Assembly: GCF_007665395.1 (NCBI RefSeq)
Contig: NZ_VDND01000008.1
Location: forward strand, 186,001-250,000
Origin: Pseudomonas oryzihabitans
GTDB taxonomy: Bacteria > Pseudomonadota > Gammaproteobacteria > Pseudomonadales > Pseudomonadaceae
Direction: 5' to 3'
Length of the DNA stretch: 64,000 bases
A program made the translations under genes and the position numbers. Numbering within the stretch: position 1 is the stretch's first letter; every line of letters begins with the position of its first letter. Below, in pieces: positions 8,666-17,794 of the stretch. The notes beneath the pieces are model-generated. The model was not told the origin of the DNA, did not search any database, and saw nothing but the letters and a program-made list of their open reading frames with translations.

Positions 8666-9634
8666 ATGCGTCTGTTGCTTTCCCTGTTGCTGTGCCTCGC
8701 CCTCCCCTCCCTCGCCCAGGCGGCCGATCCCGTGTTCTATCGACCGATCCAGCTCGACACCGGCAATGGCGTGCTCAAGGGCAGCCTGATCCTGCCCCGT
8801 AGCGACCGTCCGCAGCCGGTGGTGCTCTTCGTTTCCGGCTCCGGACCCACCGATCGCGATGGCAACGGTCCGGGCGCGCGCAACGCCGCCCTCCAGCGCC
8901 TGGCCGAAGCCCTGGCCCGGCAGCGGATCGCCAGCGTGCGCTTCGACAAGCGCGGCGTGGCCGACAGCCGCAGCGCCGAGCCGGACGAGAGTCGCCTGAG
9001 CGTGGAGCGCTACGTCGACGACCTGCTCGGCTGGATCCGGCTGCTGGAGGCGGATCCGCGCTTTTCCCGGGTGATCCTGCTCGGCCACAGCGAAGGCGCC
9101 CTGATCGCCAGCCTGGCCGCCGATCGGGTGCCGGTCGGCGGCGTGGTGACCCTGGCCGGCAGCGGCCGGCCCATCGACGTGGTACTGCGCGAGCAGCTGG
9201 CCGGCAAGCTGTCGCCCGCCGCCCTGGCCAGCGCCCAGTGGATCATCGACCAGCTGCTGCGCGGCACGCCGGTACCCGAGGTACCGCGCGAGCTGCTGGT
9301 GCTGCTGCGCCCCAGCGTCCAGCCCTATCTGATCTCGCTGTTCCGGCAGGATCCGGCCAGGGCCTTCGCCGGCATCCGGGCCCCGGCGCTGATCATCCAG
9401 GGCACCCACGACGTCCAGGTGGACGTCGCCGATGCCCGGGCGCTGCAGCGTGCCAAGCCGGAGGCCGAGCTGGCCATCATCCCCGGCATGAACCACGTGC
9501 TGCGCATCGCGCCGGCGAGTCTGCCGGCCCAGTTGCCCACCTACGACGACCCCCAGCGGCCGCTGGCCCGCGAGGTGGTGCAGCGCGTCGCCGCCTTCGT
9601 CAAGCATTCAGGTTCCCCCGGCGCCGGCCGATAA
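8666..9634 (+). CDS. Exported alpha/beta hydrolase
   Basis: A protein of 322 residues beginning with a signal peptide (RLLLSLLLCLALPSLAQA, cleavage likely after residue 19). The catalytic triad is visible: S142 in LLGHSEGALIAS, an aspartate in IQGTHDVQVD and a histidine in PGMNHVLR; VLFVSGSGPTDRDGN forms the oxyanion region. The fold resembles periplasmic serine aminopeptidase/esterase-like hydrolases. The start is the ATG at 8666, just before the signal sequence, although the frame is open upstream across aroC's promoter. It is divergent from aroC. Substrate unknown. Confidence 0.88.
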   Translation: MRLLLSLLLCLALPSLAQAADPVFYRPIQLDTGNGVLKGSLILPRSDRPQPVVLFVSGSGPTDRDGNGPGARNAALQRLAEALARQRIASVRFDKRGVADSRSAEPDESRLSVERYVDDLLGWIRLLEADPRFSRVILLGHSEGALIASLAADRVPVGGVVTLAGSGRPIDVVLREQLAGKLSPAALASAQWIIDQLLRGTPVPEVPRELLVLLRPSVQPYLISLFRQDPARAFAGIRAPALIIQGTHDVQVDVADARALQRAKPEAELAIIPGMNHVLRIAPASLPAQLPTYDDPQRPLAREVVQRVAAFVKHSGSPGAGR

Positions 9635-9677
9635 GCCAGCAAAGGCGCCCAGGAGGCGCCGCGCCTGGAGCCTGTCC

Positions 9678-10457
9678 GTGGAAGCCCCCGATCAAGAAAC
9701 GCCGGCCGTCGAGCCCGCACCCAACGAGCCCCATCCCTGGGCCAGCCTGCCGCCCGAGCGCTTCCAGCTGCTGCGGCTGATGCCGCAGCCGGCGGATCGC
9801 CGGGTCGGCGCGCGGCCCTTGCGCTTCGTGCAACTCGGCCTGGTCGAGCGGCACGGCGAGGAGGAAAGCCTGTTGCGGCTGACGGTGCAGATTCCCGGGC
9901 AGCTGTTGCACCGCGAGGTGAATGTGCTGGAGGTCTGGGCCGACCATCACCGCGGCGAGATCCGCCTGGGACCCGAGCGCGGCCTGCAGATCGAGCCGGA
10001 AGAACGTGGCCTCGGTCGTTTCCTGCTGGCCCGCGCCGCCGCCTGGGCGCGGCTGCGCTGGAGCCACTACCAGGTCCAGGACCTGCCACTGGCGCGGCGT
10101 GACGCCCTCGACGAGGACAGTCGTACCCGTCGCGAACACCTGCTCAATGCGCAGGGCTTCAGCGTGGAAACGACGGCGGACGACGAGCGCCAGCAGGTCT
10201 GCCGGGCCGCGCGGGTCAGCCAGTTGCGCGAGGACTGGAACGCCGACAAGGTGCAGCTGCTGTCGCTGCTGGACGGCGCCACCCTGCTGGAGCAGTGCGA
10301 CCGGGTGATCGACGAACGCGATGCCAGCCTGCGCCAGCTCGAAGACCGCCTCGCCCTCTATCGCCGCGACGACGTCTCCCTGCGCTTCGCCATCGGCTGC
10401 CTGGCGGTGTTCTGCCTGTTCCAGGCCGCCCTGCTGATCTGGATGGCGTTGCGCTAG
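9678..10457 (+). CDS. Conserved-type unknown protein with GNAT-like motif and C-terminal membrane anchor
   Basis: A protein of 259 residues starting at GTG 9678, with GGAG seven bases upstream; it begins 43 bases after the hydrolase stop, so the two are probably co-transcribed. Residues about 25-140 form a mixed alpha/beta region; ERGLGRFLLARAAAWA resembles the acetyl-CoA-binding motif A of GNAT acetyltransferases. A charged, possibly coiled-coil stretch follows (LEQCDRVIDERDASLRQLED), and the last 20 residues (FAIGCLAVFCLFQAALLIWM) form one transmembrane helix. I recall a protein of unknown function near this place in P. aeruginosa (PA1679). Acetyltransferase activity is speculative. Confidence 0.75.
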   Translation: MEAPDQETPAVEPAPNEPHPWASLPPERFQLLRLMPQPADRRVGARPLRFVQLGLVERHGEEESLLRLTVQIPGQLLHREVNVLEVWADHHRGEIRLGPERGLQIEPEERGLGRFLLARAAAWARLRWSHYQVQDLPLARRDALDEDSRTRREHLLNAQGFSVETTADDERQQVCRAARVSQLREDWNADKVQLLSLLDGATLLEQCDRVIDERDASLRQLEDRLALYRRDDVSLRFAIGCLAVFCLFQAALLIWMALR

Positions 10458-10601
10458 GCGCCCTGCTGCCGTTCACGGCACAGCTCGTACCGGCGATCGG
10501 CACCGCCCGACCGCCGCCGCGCGTCCGAGGCTTGCTCCCCGGGCGGACCCTGCTAACGTAGCGCCCCGTTCGCATCCATCCGCTCGGAGTGCCCACTCTT
10601 C

Positions 10602-12986
10602 ATGGTCTCGCCTCTTTCGCTTCGCCGGCGCCTGCCGCTGCGCCTCGCCACCTTTGGCCTGCTGACCGCCGCCCTCGCCGGCTGCCAGTACTTTGCCGAG
10701 GAGCAGCCGACCCGCAGCCAACCGCAACTCAAGGGCAGCCTGCCCCTGCGCGGCCTGGCGCAGACCGCCTCGGTGCGCCGCAACGCCGAAGGCCAACCGC
10801 TGATCGAGACCACCACCTTCCACGATGCCCTCTTCACCCTGGGCTATGTCCACGCCAGCGAACGCCTGGCGCAGATGGTCGAGTTGCGCCTGCTGGCCCA
10901 GGGCCGCCTGGCCGAGGCCTATGGCGCCAGCCGGCTGGACAGCGACAGGTTCATGCGCGCCGTGGACCTGCGCAAGGCGGCCCAGGTCGCCTACGCCAGC
11001 GCCTCGCCGCGGCTGAAGACCTTCTTCGAGGTCTATGCCCGCGGCGTCAACGCCTACCTCTATCGCGCCGGCGAGCGCGTCGCGCTGGATGGCCACGACT
11101 ACCGCGTCGACTACTGGAAGCCGGAAGACAGCGCCCTGCTGTTCGAGCTGCTGAACTTCGCCCAGGCGGTGGACCTGCGCAAGGAGACCGCGGCGCTGGC
11201 CCTGGCCACCCAGGTCGGTCCCGAGCGCCTGGCCTGGCTGCTGCCCACCTATCCCGACGAGCCCCTGCCCGAGGAGGAGACGGCCAAGCTGCGCGGCCTC
11301 ACGCTGCGCGGCCAGCTACCCGGCCTCGACGCCCTGCTGGATGTGCAACGCCAGCTGGCGCAGCTCGCGCCCTTCGGCGGCCCCACCGGCACCGCCTGGG
11401 CGGCCACGCCCGGCCACACCCGCAGTGGTCGCAGCCTGCTTGGCGTCGACAAGGTCAGCGCCTTCCAGGGCCAGTCGCCCTTCACCCTGGTGACCATCAG
11501 GGCCCCCCGTTTCGAGGCCGTGGGCACCACCCTGCCCGGCCTGCCGCTGCTGCTCGACGGCTACAACGGCAAGCTGGCCTGGGGCGCCGCCACCCTGATG
11601 GGCGACAGCCAGGATCTCTACCTCGAGCGCCTGCAACGCCAGGGCGGCCGGCTGCAGGTGCAGAGCGGCGGCCAGTGGCAGCCCGCGGGCGAGCGGGTGG
11701 AAACCTTCCTCGTGCGGGGCGAGAAACCGCTGCGCGAAACCCTCTACACCAGTCCACGCGGCCCTCTGCTGAATCTGGCGCTGGCGCCAGAAGCCATCGG
11801 CTATGGCCTGGCGCTGCGCAGCAGCCGCCTGGAAGCCGACAAGAGCCTGGACGCCCTCTTCGACCTCTCCCGCGCCAAGGACGTGGAGCGTGCCTTCGAG
11901 CTGGCGCGGGACATTCGCGCCAGCGACTGGAACCTGGTATTCGCCGATGCCGAGCATGTCGGCTGGCAGGTGACCGGGCGCTACCCCAATCGCCGCAGTG
12001 GCTTGGGCCTGCTGCCGGCGCCGGGCTGGGACGAGCGCTATGCCTGGGACGGCTATGCCGATCCCATGCTGCATCCCTATGACCAGGATCCGGCCCAGGG
12101 CTGGCTCGGCGCGGCCAACCAGCGCGTGGTGCCGCGCGGCTATGGCATGCAACTGTCCAGCAGCTGGTCCGGTCCGGAGCGGCAGGAGCGCCTGGCGCAA
12201 CTGGCCGGCCGTTCGGCGCGCCTGGACACTCGCGATGCCATCGCCCTGCAACAGGACCAGACCACCACCCTGGCCGCCAAGCTGAAGACCCAGCTCGAGG
12301 CGCCCGGCTTCGCCGCGCCCCTGCGCCAAGCCATCACCGGCCTGCCCGCCGCCCAGCGTGGCGCCGCGGAAGAGGCCCTGGGTCGCCTGCGGGCCTTCGA
12401 CGGCCGGCTGGCCGCCGGCTCCGCCGATGCGGCGATCTTCGAGGCCTTCCTCCAGGTACTGGCGGAAAAGACCTTCGCCGACGAGCTCGGCGGCACCGGC
12501 AGCCCGGCCTGGCGGGCCTTCACCACTCTCAGCGATACCGGCTACAACCCGGTCATCGATCACCTCCTGGCCCGTGACGACAGCCCCTACTGGGACGACG
12601 TCGCCACCGCCAGCCACGAGGACAAGCCGGCCATCTTCGCCCGCGCCCTGGCGGGCGCCATCGCCACCTGCGAGCAGCAACTGGGCAGCGACCGCGCCCG
12701 CTGGCAGTGGGGACGCCTGCATCGCCTGGGCGCCGCCGCCAGCGGGGGCGATGCCTCCACCCTGAACCTGACCGCCAGCCAATGGGGTGGCGATGACCAG
12801 GTCTGGCTGGCCCCGTCCCTGCGCCTGGTGGTGGACTTCGGCCTGGACGAACCCCTGCAAGCCAGCCAGGCCGGCACGCCGGAGGGGGGCTGGGCCAAGG
12901 GGCAATACCAGAGCCTGCCGCTGCAGCCGCAGAACCTGGAGCGGGTCTATGGCCGCGACCGCTTGCTGCTGCTGCCGCAGAAATGA
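10602..12986 (+). CDS. Penicillin-acylase-family lipoprotein with atypical nucleophile site
   Basis: A protein of 794 residues. The N-terminus has a lipoprotein signal peptide with lipobox LAGC (cysteine near residue 28), so the product is likely membrane-anchored in the periplasm. The fold follows the penicillin amidase family: alpha-chain-like helices (TLGYVHASERLAQMVELRLL, a typical early motif), then the region where the self-cleaved Ser/Cys normally sits, here GGPTGTAW (residues 259-266), followed by LLLDGYNGKLAWGAAT. The usual G-S-N-x-W becomes T-G-T-A-W and the N-P-H of the active site becomes V-D-K. Thr262 aligns with the nucleophile. It is probably cell-envelope located; acylase activity is uncertain. 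Confidence 0.85.
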   Translation: MVSPLSLRRRLPLRLATFGLLTAALAGCQYFAEEQPTRSQPQLKGSLPLRGLAQTASVRRNAEGQPLIETTTFHDALFTLGYVHASERLAQMVELRLLAQGRLAEAYGASRLDSDRFMRAVDLRKAAQVAYASASPRLKTFFEVYARGVNAYLYRAGERVALDGHDYRVDYWKPEDSALLFELLNFAQAVDLRKETAALALATQVGPERLAWLLPTYPDEPLPEEETAKLRGLTLRGQLPGLDALLDVQRQLAQLAPFGGPTGTAWAATPGHTRSGRSLLGVDKVSAFQGQSPFTLVTIRAPRFEAVGTTLPGLPLLLDGYNGKLAWGAATLMGDSQDLYLERLQRQGGRLQVQSGGQWQPAGERVETFLVRGEKPLRETLYTSPRGPLLNLALAPEAIGYGLALRSSRLEADKSLDALFDLSRAKDVERAFELARDIRASDWNLVFADAEHVGWQVTGRYPNRRSGLGLLPAPGWDERYAWDGYADPMLHPYDQDPAQGWLGAANQRVVPRGYGMQLSSSWSGPERQERLAQLAGRSARLDTRDAIALQQDQTTTLAAKLKTQLEAPGFAAPLRQAITGLPAAQRGAAEEALGRLRAFDGRLAAGSADAAIFEAFLQVLAEKTFADELGGTGSPAWRAFTTLSDTGYNPVIDHLLARDDSPYWDDVATASHEDKPAIFARALAGAIATCEQQLGSDRARWQWGRLHRLGAAASGGDASTLNLTASQWGGDDQVWLAPSLRLVVDFGLDEPLQASQAGTPEGGWAKGQYQSLPLQPQNLERVYGRDRLLLLPQK

Positions 12987-13000
12987 TCTGGCGGAGGGCG

Positions 13001-13024
13001 ACCCGCGACTTGGCGCGGGTTTTG
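13001..13024 (+). terminator. Probable intrinsic terminator after the acylase-family gene
   Basis: ACCCGCG (13001-13007) pairs with CGCGGGT (13014-13020) and is followed by a short TTTT run. It begins 15 bases after the stop. The remaining bases up to nasS at 13228 show only the nasS ribosome site; I see no clear promoter. Confidence 0.6.
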
Positions 13025-13227
13025 CCCCTGCTGCCTTACCCTTGCCTGGCGTCGCCCGGACGCGCCCCCGCTGAACGGCGGCAGCCCCGCCGCACACGGC
13101 GACCGCTCTGCGCGACGGCCGCAGACGGTACCGTGCCTGTCACCCCAATGGTGCAGGCTGCATTCAGAAACGCCCACGGATGGTGCACGCAGAGGCGCCC
13201 TGGCGTTGTCCTGCGACTGGAGATTTC

Positions 13228-14424
13228 ATGCCTGCCTCCCTTTCCCCTGCCGCCGCGCACCTCTGGGTGACGGGTTCGGACGCCCCGGAAAAACCCGAGC
13301 TCAATCTCGGCTTCCTGCCCCTGAGCGATGCCGCTTCCCTGATCGTGGCCGCGACCCAGGGCTTCGGCGAGCCCCATGGCCTGACGCTGAACCTGCACCG
13401 CCAGCCCTCCTGGTCGGCGCTGCGGGACAACCTGCTCGGCGGCCGGCTCGACGCCGCCCACTGCCTCTATGGACTGGTCTACGGCAGCCAGCTGGGCCTG
13501 GGCGGCGCGCCGGCCACCGACATGGCCGTGCTCATGGGCCTCGCGCAGAACGGTCAGAGCATCAACCTGGCGCGCAGCCTGGCGCTGGCAGGCGTGCACG
13601 ACACCGCCTCCTTCGTCGCCCGGGTCCGCCAGGCGGATGGTGAGCCCCTGACCCTGGCGCATACCTTTCCCACCGGTACCCATATCTTCTGGCTCTACTA
13701 CTGGTTAGCCGCCCAGGGCATCCATCCCCTGGAAGACGTGCGCACCGTGCTGGTACCGCCGCCGCAGATGCCCGAGCACCTGGCCGCCGGCCGGGTGGAC
13801 GGCTATTGCGTGGGCGAACCCTGGGGCGCCGCCGCCGTGGCCCGCGGCCAGGGCTTCACCCTGACCACCACCCAGGCCATCTGGCCGGATCATCCGGAAA
13901 AGGTGCTGACCTGCACCCGCGCCTTCGCCGAGCGCTATCCCAACACCGCCCGAGCGCTGATCCGCACCCTGCTCGACGCCAGTCGCTTCATCGAGGAAAG
14001 CCAGGAGAATCGTCTGGGCACCGCCCAGCTGATCAGCGATCCCGCCTACGTGAACGCCGATCCGGCGCTGCTCGCCGACCGCTTCCTCGGTCGCTACGAA
14101 GACGGGCTCGACCACCGCTGGGACGATGCCCATCCCCTCGCCTTCCATCGCCAGGGCGCGGTCAACCCGCCCTATCTCTCCGATGGCCTCTGGTTCCTCA
14201 CCCAGTTCCGTCGCTGGGGCCTGCTGCGCGAGGACCCCGACTACCTGGCCATCGCCCGTGCCGTACAGTGCACCGAGCTGTACCAGGAGGCCGCCACCGG
14301 CCTGGGCCTGGAGGTCCCGGCCCGCTACCGCAGCAGCGTGCTGCTCGACGGCCGCACCTGGGATGGCAGCGATCCGGCCGGCTATGCCCGCAGTTTCGCC
14401 CTTCACGCACTCAGCGACCGCTAG
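13228..14424 (+). CDS. nasS: Cytoplasmic nitrate/nitrite sensor (NrtA/CmpA-like)
   Basis: A protein of 398 residues homologous to the binding proteins of nitrate ABC transporters but without a signal peptide, as expected for NasS, which stays in the cytoplasm. LNLGFLPLSDAASLIVA, LPHA-like region DAAHCLYGLVYG, FPTGTHIFWLYYWLA and RVDGYCVGEPWG are NrtA-type motifs. The ATG at 13228 has a GGAGA site. NasS binds NasT without nitrate and releases it when nitrate binds. nasT follows after 11 bases, confirming the pair. Confidence 0.9.
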   Translation: MPASLSPAAAHLWVTGSDAPEKPELNLGFLPLSDAASLIVAATQGFGEPHGLTLNLHRQPSWSALRDNLLGGRLDAAHCLYGLVYGSQLGLGGAPATDMAVLMGLAQNGQSINLARSLALAGVHDTASFVARVRQADGEPLTLAHTFPTGTHIFWLYYWLAAQGIHPLEDVRTVLVPPPQMPEHLAAGRVDGYCVGEPWGAAAVARGQGFTLTTTQAIWPDHPEKVLTCTRAFAERYPNTARALIRTLLDASRFIEESQENRLGTAQLISDPAYVNADPALLADRFLGRYEDGLDHRWDDAHPLAFHRQGAVNPPYLSDGLWFLTQFRRWGLLREDPDYLAIARAVQCTELYQEAATGLGLEVPARYRSSVLLDGRTWDGSDPAGYARSFALHALSDR

Positions 14425-14435
14425 GGAGCACGACC

Positions 14436-15008
14436 TTGCGCATTCTGCTCATCGACGACACCCCCAAGAAGGTCGGCAGGCTCAAGGCCGCCCTGATCGA
14501 GGCCGGCTTCGAGGTCATCGAGGAATCCGGCCTGACCATCGACCTGCCGGCCCGCATCGAGGCCCTGCGGCCGGACGTCATCCTGTTCGACACCCAGTCA
14601 CCCGGGCGCGACGTGATGGAGCAGGTCTGCCTGGTCACCCGCGACCTGCCCCGCCCCATCGTCATGTTCACCGACGAGCACGACCCGGCGGTGATGCGCC
14701 GGGCCATCCAGTCCGGGGTGAGCGCCTACATCGTCGAGGGCATCCAGACCAGCCGCCTGCAAGCCATCATCGATGTCGCCCGGGCGCGCTTCGAGACCGA
14801 CCAGGCCCTGCGCGCCGAACTCCAGGCCCGCGAGCAACAGCTCCTGGAACGCAAGAAGATCGACCAGGCCAAGGGCCTGTTGATGAAGATGCGCGGCTGC
14901 AGCGAGGACGAGGCCTACACCCTGATGCGCCGCCAGGCCATGAGCAAGCAGCAGAAGCTGATCCAGGTGGCCGACCAGATCATCACCATGAGCGAGCTGC
15001 TGGGCTGA
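14436..15008 (+). CDS. nasT: ANTAR-domain antiterminator of nitrate assimilation
   Basis: A protein of 190 residues starting at a TTG codon (14436) with GGGAG seven bases upstream; no ATG fits. An N-terminal receiver-like domain (RILLIDDTPKKVGRLKAALI, with VILFDTQSPGRD) is followed by a coiled coil and a C-terminal ANTAR RNA-binding domain (about residues 130-190: ERKKIDQAKGLLMKMRGCSE through LIQVADQII). NasT binds paired hexaloop hairpins in leader RNAs and prevents intrinsic termination. A matching leader lies upstream of the nitrate transporter at 19795-19920. The nitrite and nitrate reductase genes are not in the window. Confidence 0.93.
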   Translation: MRILLIDDTPKKVGRLKAALIEAGFEVIEESGLTIDLPARIEALRPDVILFDTQSPGRDVMEQVCLVTRDLPRPIVMFTDEHDPAVMRRAIQSGVSAYIVEGIQTSRLQAIIDVARARFETDQALRAELQAREQQLLERKKIDQAKGLLMKMRGCSEDEAYTLMRRQAMSKQQKLIQVADQIITMSELLG

Positions 15009-15076
15009 AATATTTTGTAACAATCCCGCAATCCGGGGATTGGATACTGGCGACCCACCCAGTCGAGAGGTCTCCC

Positions 15077-16324
15077 ATGCGTCCAGTTCCCGCCGGTATC
15101 GCCTTCGCGCTCCTGCTGCTCACGCCGCTGGCCCAGGCGACCAGCGCCGAACCCCAGGCCTTTCTCGCCCGCCTGGAACAGGCCGGCCAGCAACCGGCCT
15201 TCGCCCAGCTGGCGCAGCGCCAGCGCGAGTTGCTGGTGCAGCGGCTGCGCCAGGGCGCCCAGCCATTCGACCAGAGCGGCATCGATCAGGTCCGCCAGGG
15301 CGCGCCCCTGGCGGATGATGCCTGGCTCGCCGCGGCTCGCTACGACTTCGCCAAGGAGCGGCTGCAGCAGGAGGACATCCAGCTGCTCGAGGGCTTCCGC
15401 CAGCTGCCGGCCAAGCTGCTGACGGCCAGCACGGCCACCGTCGCCCGGATCAACCACCAGGCCTCCCCGGCGCTGCAAGACCGCGCCCTGCTCGATGCCG
15501 ATGGCATCGCCTTCCTCTACTTCACCGCCGATGCCCTGGGACCGCGCCTGGGCCAGGCCTTCCTCGCCGCCTACGACGGCGGCGAACTGGGCAAGGCCGC
15601 TGCGCTGATCAAGGCCTCGGAAGTGAGCACGGCCCCGGCGAAGAAATACTTCGACTACCCGCGCCCCTTCCTGCGTCCCGAAAAGCCGGTGACCCTGGTG
15701 ACGGATCGCGTGGTCCTGGGCAACGGCCAGCCCTACACCGCCGCGGCCGGCGCCTTTCCCAGTGGCCACAGCACCGTCGGCTACACGGACACCCTGCTGC
15801 TGGCCGCCATGCTGCCGGAGCGGGCCCCAGCGCTGCTCGCCCGCGGCGCCGGCTACGGCTATTCGCGGCAGGTGCTGGGGGTGCACTATCCGCTGGACGT
15901 CATCGGCGGCCGGATGATCGCCCAGTACAACGTCGCCCACTACCTGGCCGACCCGGCCTATCGCCGCCTGTTCGACGAGGCCCGCGAACAGCTGCGCAGC
16001 GCCCTGACCAAGGCCTGCGGTATGTCTCTGGCCCAGTGCGCCGCGGGCACCACTGCCAGCGATCCCTGGAACAGTGCCGACGCCCGCGCCTTCGTCCGCT
16101 ATACCCTGAGCTACGGCCTCCCCGCCGCCCAACCCGGTGGCCAGCCGGTGAAGGTGCCCGAGCGCGCCCTGGCCCTGGCCGCACCACTGCTGCCGCAGCT
16201 GTCCGAGCGGCAACGCCAGGAGCGCCTGAGGCGTGCCGACAGCGCCGCCGAACTGGGACTGGACAGCGGTACCGGCGGCCAGTGGCAGCGCCTGGACCTG
16301 CTCGGCGCCCTCACGCACCCCTGA
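15077..16324 (+). CDS. Exported PAP2-family acid phosphatase
   Basis: A protein of 415 residues with a signal peptide (AGIAFALLLLTPLAQATSA). The three PAP2 phosphatase motifs are complete: K189-x6-R196-P197 (KYFDYPRP), PSGH at 228-231, and SR at 263-264 followed by H270 and D274 (SRQVLGVHYPLD). This is the class A bacterial non-specific acid phosphatase arrangement, so it probably hydrolyses phosphomonoesters in the periplasm. The N- and C-terminal extensions make it longer than the typical 250 residues. It lies 68 bases after nasT; whether it shares the nasST transcript is unclear. Confidence 0.9.
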   Translation: MRPVPAGIAFALLLLTPLAQATSAEPQAFLARLEQAGQQPAFAQLAQRQRELLVQRLRQGAQPFDQSGIDQVRQGAPLADDAWLAAARYDFAKERLQQEDIQLLEGFRQLPAKLLTASTATVARINHQASPALQDRALLDADGIAFLYFTADALGPRLGQAFLAAYDGGELGKAAALIKASEVSTAPAKKYFDYPRPFLRPEKPVTLVTDRVVLGNGQPYTAAAGAFPSGHSTVGYTDTLLLAAMLPERAPALLARGAGYGYSRQVLGVHYPLDVIGGRMIAQYNVAHYLADPAYRRLFDEAREQLRSALTKACGMSLAQCAAGTTASDPWNSADARAFVRYTLSYGLPAAQPGGQPVKVPERALALAAPLLPQLSERQRQERLRRADSAAELGLDSGTGGQWQRLDLLGALTHP

Positions 16325-16458
16325 ACCGCGCTGGCCCGGCCTGGGCCGCGAAAGTCCTCGACAAACGCAGCGGCGGGCCGCTACTGTCCGCCGCAGGTCA
16401 CCTCCTGTGACCCACGTCGCTCGGACGGTTCCGGGCGCTTACGTACTTCGAGGAACGC

Positions 16459-17700
16459 ATGACTGACTCCAGTCCCGTGCGCCGCTTTGCGCGCATCGAT
16501 CGCCTGCCCCCTTACGTCTTCAATATCACCGCCGAACTCAAGATGGCCGCGCGCCGCCGGGGCGAGGACATCATCGACCTGTCCATGGGCAACCCCGACG
16601 GGCCGACCCCGCCGCACATCGTCGAGAAGCTCTGCCAGGTCGCCCAGCGCGAAGACACCCACGGCTATTCCAGCTCCAAGGGCATTCCCCGGCTGCGTCG
16701 CGCCATTTCCCACTGGTACCGCGACCGCTACCAGGTGGAAATCGATGCCGACAGCGAAGCCATTGTCACCATCGGCTCCAAGGAAGGCCTGGCGCATCTG
16801 ATGCTGGCCACCCTGGATGCCGGCGATACCGTGCTGGTGCCCAATCCGAGCTATCCGATCCACATCTACGGCGCGGTGATCGCCGGGGCCCAGGTGCGCT
16901 CGGTGCCCCTGGTCCAGGGCATGGACTTCTTCGCCGAGCTGGAGCGGGCCATCCGCGAGAGCATTCCCAAGCCGAAGATGATGATCCTCGGCTTCCCGTC
17001 CAACCCCACCGCCCAATGCGTGGAACTGGATTTCTTCGAGCGCGTGGTGGAACTGGCCAAGCGCTACAACGTGCTGGTGGTGCACGACCTGGCCTATGCC
17101 GACATCGTCTTCGACGGCTGGCAGGCGCCTTCCATCATGCAGGTGCCCGGCGCCAAGGACATCGCGGTGGAATTCTTCACCCTGTCCAAGAGCTACAACA
17201 TGGCCGGTTGGCGGATCGGCTTCATGGTCGGCAATCCCGAGTTGGTCGCCGCCCTGGCGCGGATCAAGAGCTACCACGACTACGGCACCTTCACCCCGCT
17301 GCAGGTGGCCGCCATCGCCGCCCTCGAAGGCGACCAGCAATGCGTGCGCGACATCGCCCTGCAGTACCAGCAGCGCCGTGACGTCCTGGTGCGCGGCCTG
17401 CACGAGGCCGGCTGGATGGTGGAGAATCCCAAGGCCTCCATGTACGTCTGGGCCAAGATCCCCGAGCCCTATGCCCACCTGGGATCGCTGGAATTCGCCA
17501 AGAAGCTGCTGGCCGAGGCCAAGGTCTGCGTCTCGCCCGGGCTGGGCTTCGGCGACTATGGCGATGACCACGTCAGATTCGCCCTGATCGAGAACCAGGA
17601 CCGCATTCGCCAGGCGGTGCGCGGCATCAAGCAGATGTTCCGCGCCGACGGCCTGCTGCCGCGGCTCAGCGCCCGCAAGTCCGGCGTCGAACCGGCCTGA
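16459..17700 (+). CDS. alaC: Alanine transaminase (AlaC type)
   Basis: A PLP-dependent class I aminotransferase of 413 residues. The PLP lysine is K244 in FFTLSKSYNMAGWRIGF; SMGNPDGPTP, HGYSSSKGIPRLR, LGFPSNPTAQ and VHDLAYADIVFDGW are AlaC/YfdZ-type motifs. It is expected to interconvert pyruvate/glutamate and alanine/2-oxoglutarate in the cytoplasm. A GAGGAA site precedes the ATG. It is likely a single-gene unit; a GC-rich palindrome follows its stop but no T-run. Confidence 0.92.
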   Translation: MTDSSPVRRFARIDRLPPYVFNITAELKMAARRRGEDIIDLSMGNPDGPTPPHIVEKLCQVAQREDTHGYSSSKGIPRLRRAISHWYRDRYQVEIDADSEAIVTIGSKEGLAHLMLATLDAGDTVLVPNPSYPIHIYGAVIAGAQVRSVPLVQGMDFFAELERAIRESIPKPKMMILGFPSNPTAQCVELDFFERVVELAKRYNVLVVHDLAYADIVFDGWQAPSIMQVPGAKDIAVEFFTLSKSYNMAGWRIGFMVGNPELVAALARIKSYHDYGTFTPLQVAAIAALEGDQQCVRDIALQYQQRRDVLVRGLHEAGWMVENPKASMYVWAKIPEPYAHLGSLEFAKKLLAEAKVCVSPGLGFGDYGDDHVRFALIENQDRIRQAVRGIKQMFRADGLLPRLSARKSGVEPA

Positions 17701-17794
17701 GCCTGCGCCGCGCCGTCGACCGGCGGCGCGGCGAATCCTTGTCAGTCCTGGTGTTCCACGCTATAAGCGCCTAGTCACCCCTCAGGACATCGCC

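Noticed and set aside
11316..13097. Minus-strand open frame opposite the acylase-family gene
   Set aside because: The plus-strand gene has a lipobox and family motifs; the opposite frame has only low-complexity G/A/Q-rich sequence.
15009..15076. Possible Pho box before the PAP2 phosphatase (TTTTGTAAC)
   Set aside because: Only one half-site resembles the consensus; a second at the right spacing is missing.
17701..17740. GC-rich palindrome after alaC as a terminator
   Set aside because: The inverted repeat is real but has no following T-run, and could equally be chance in GC-rich DNA.
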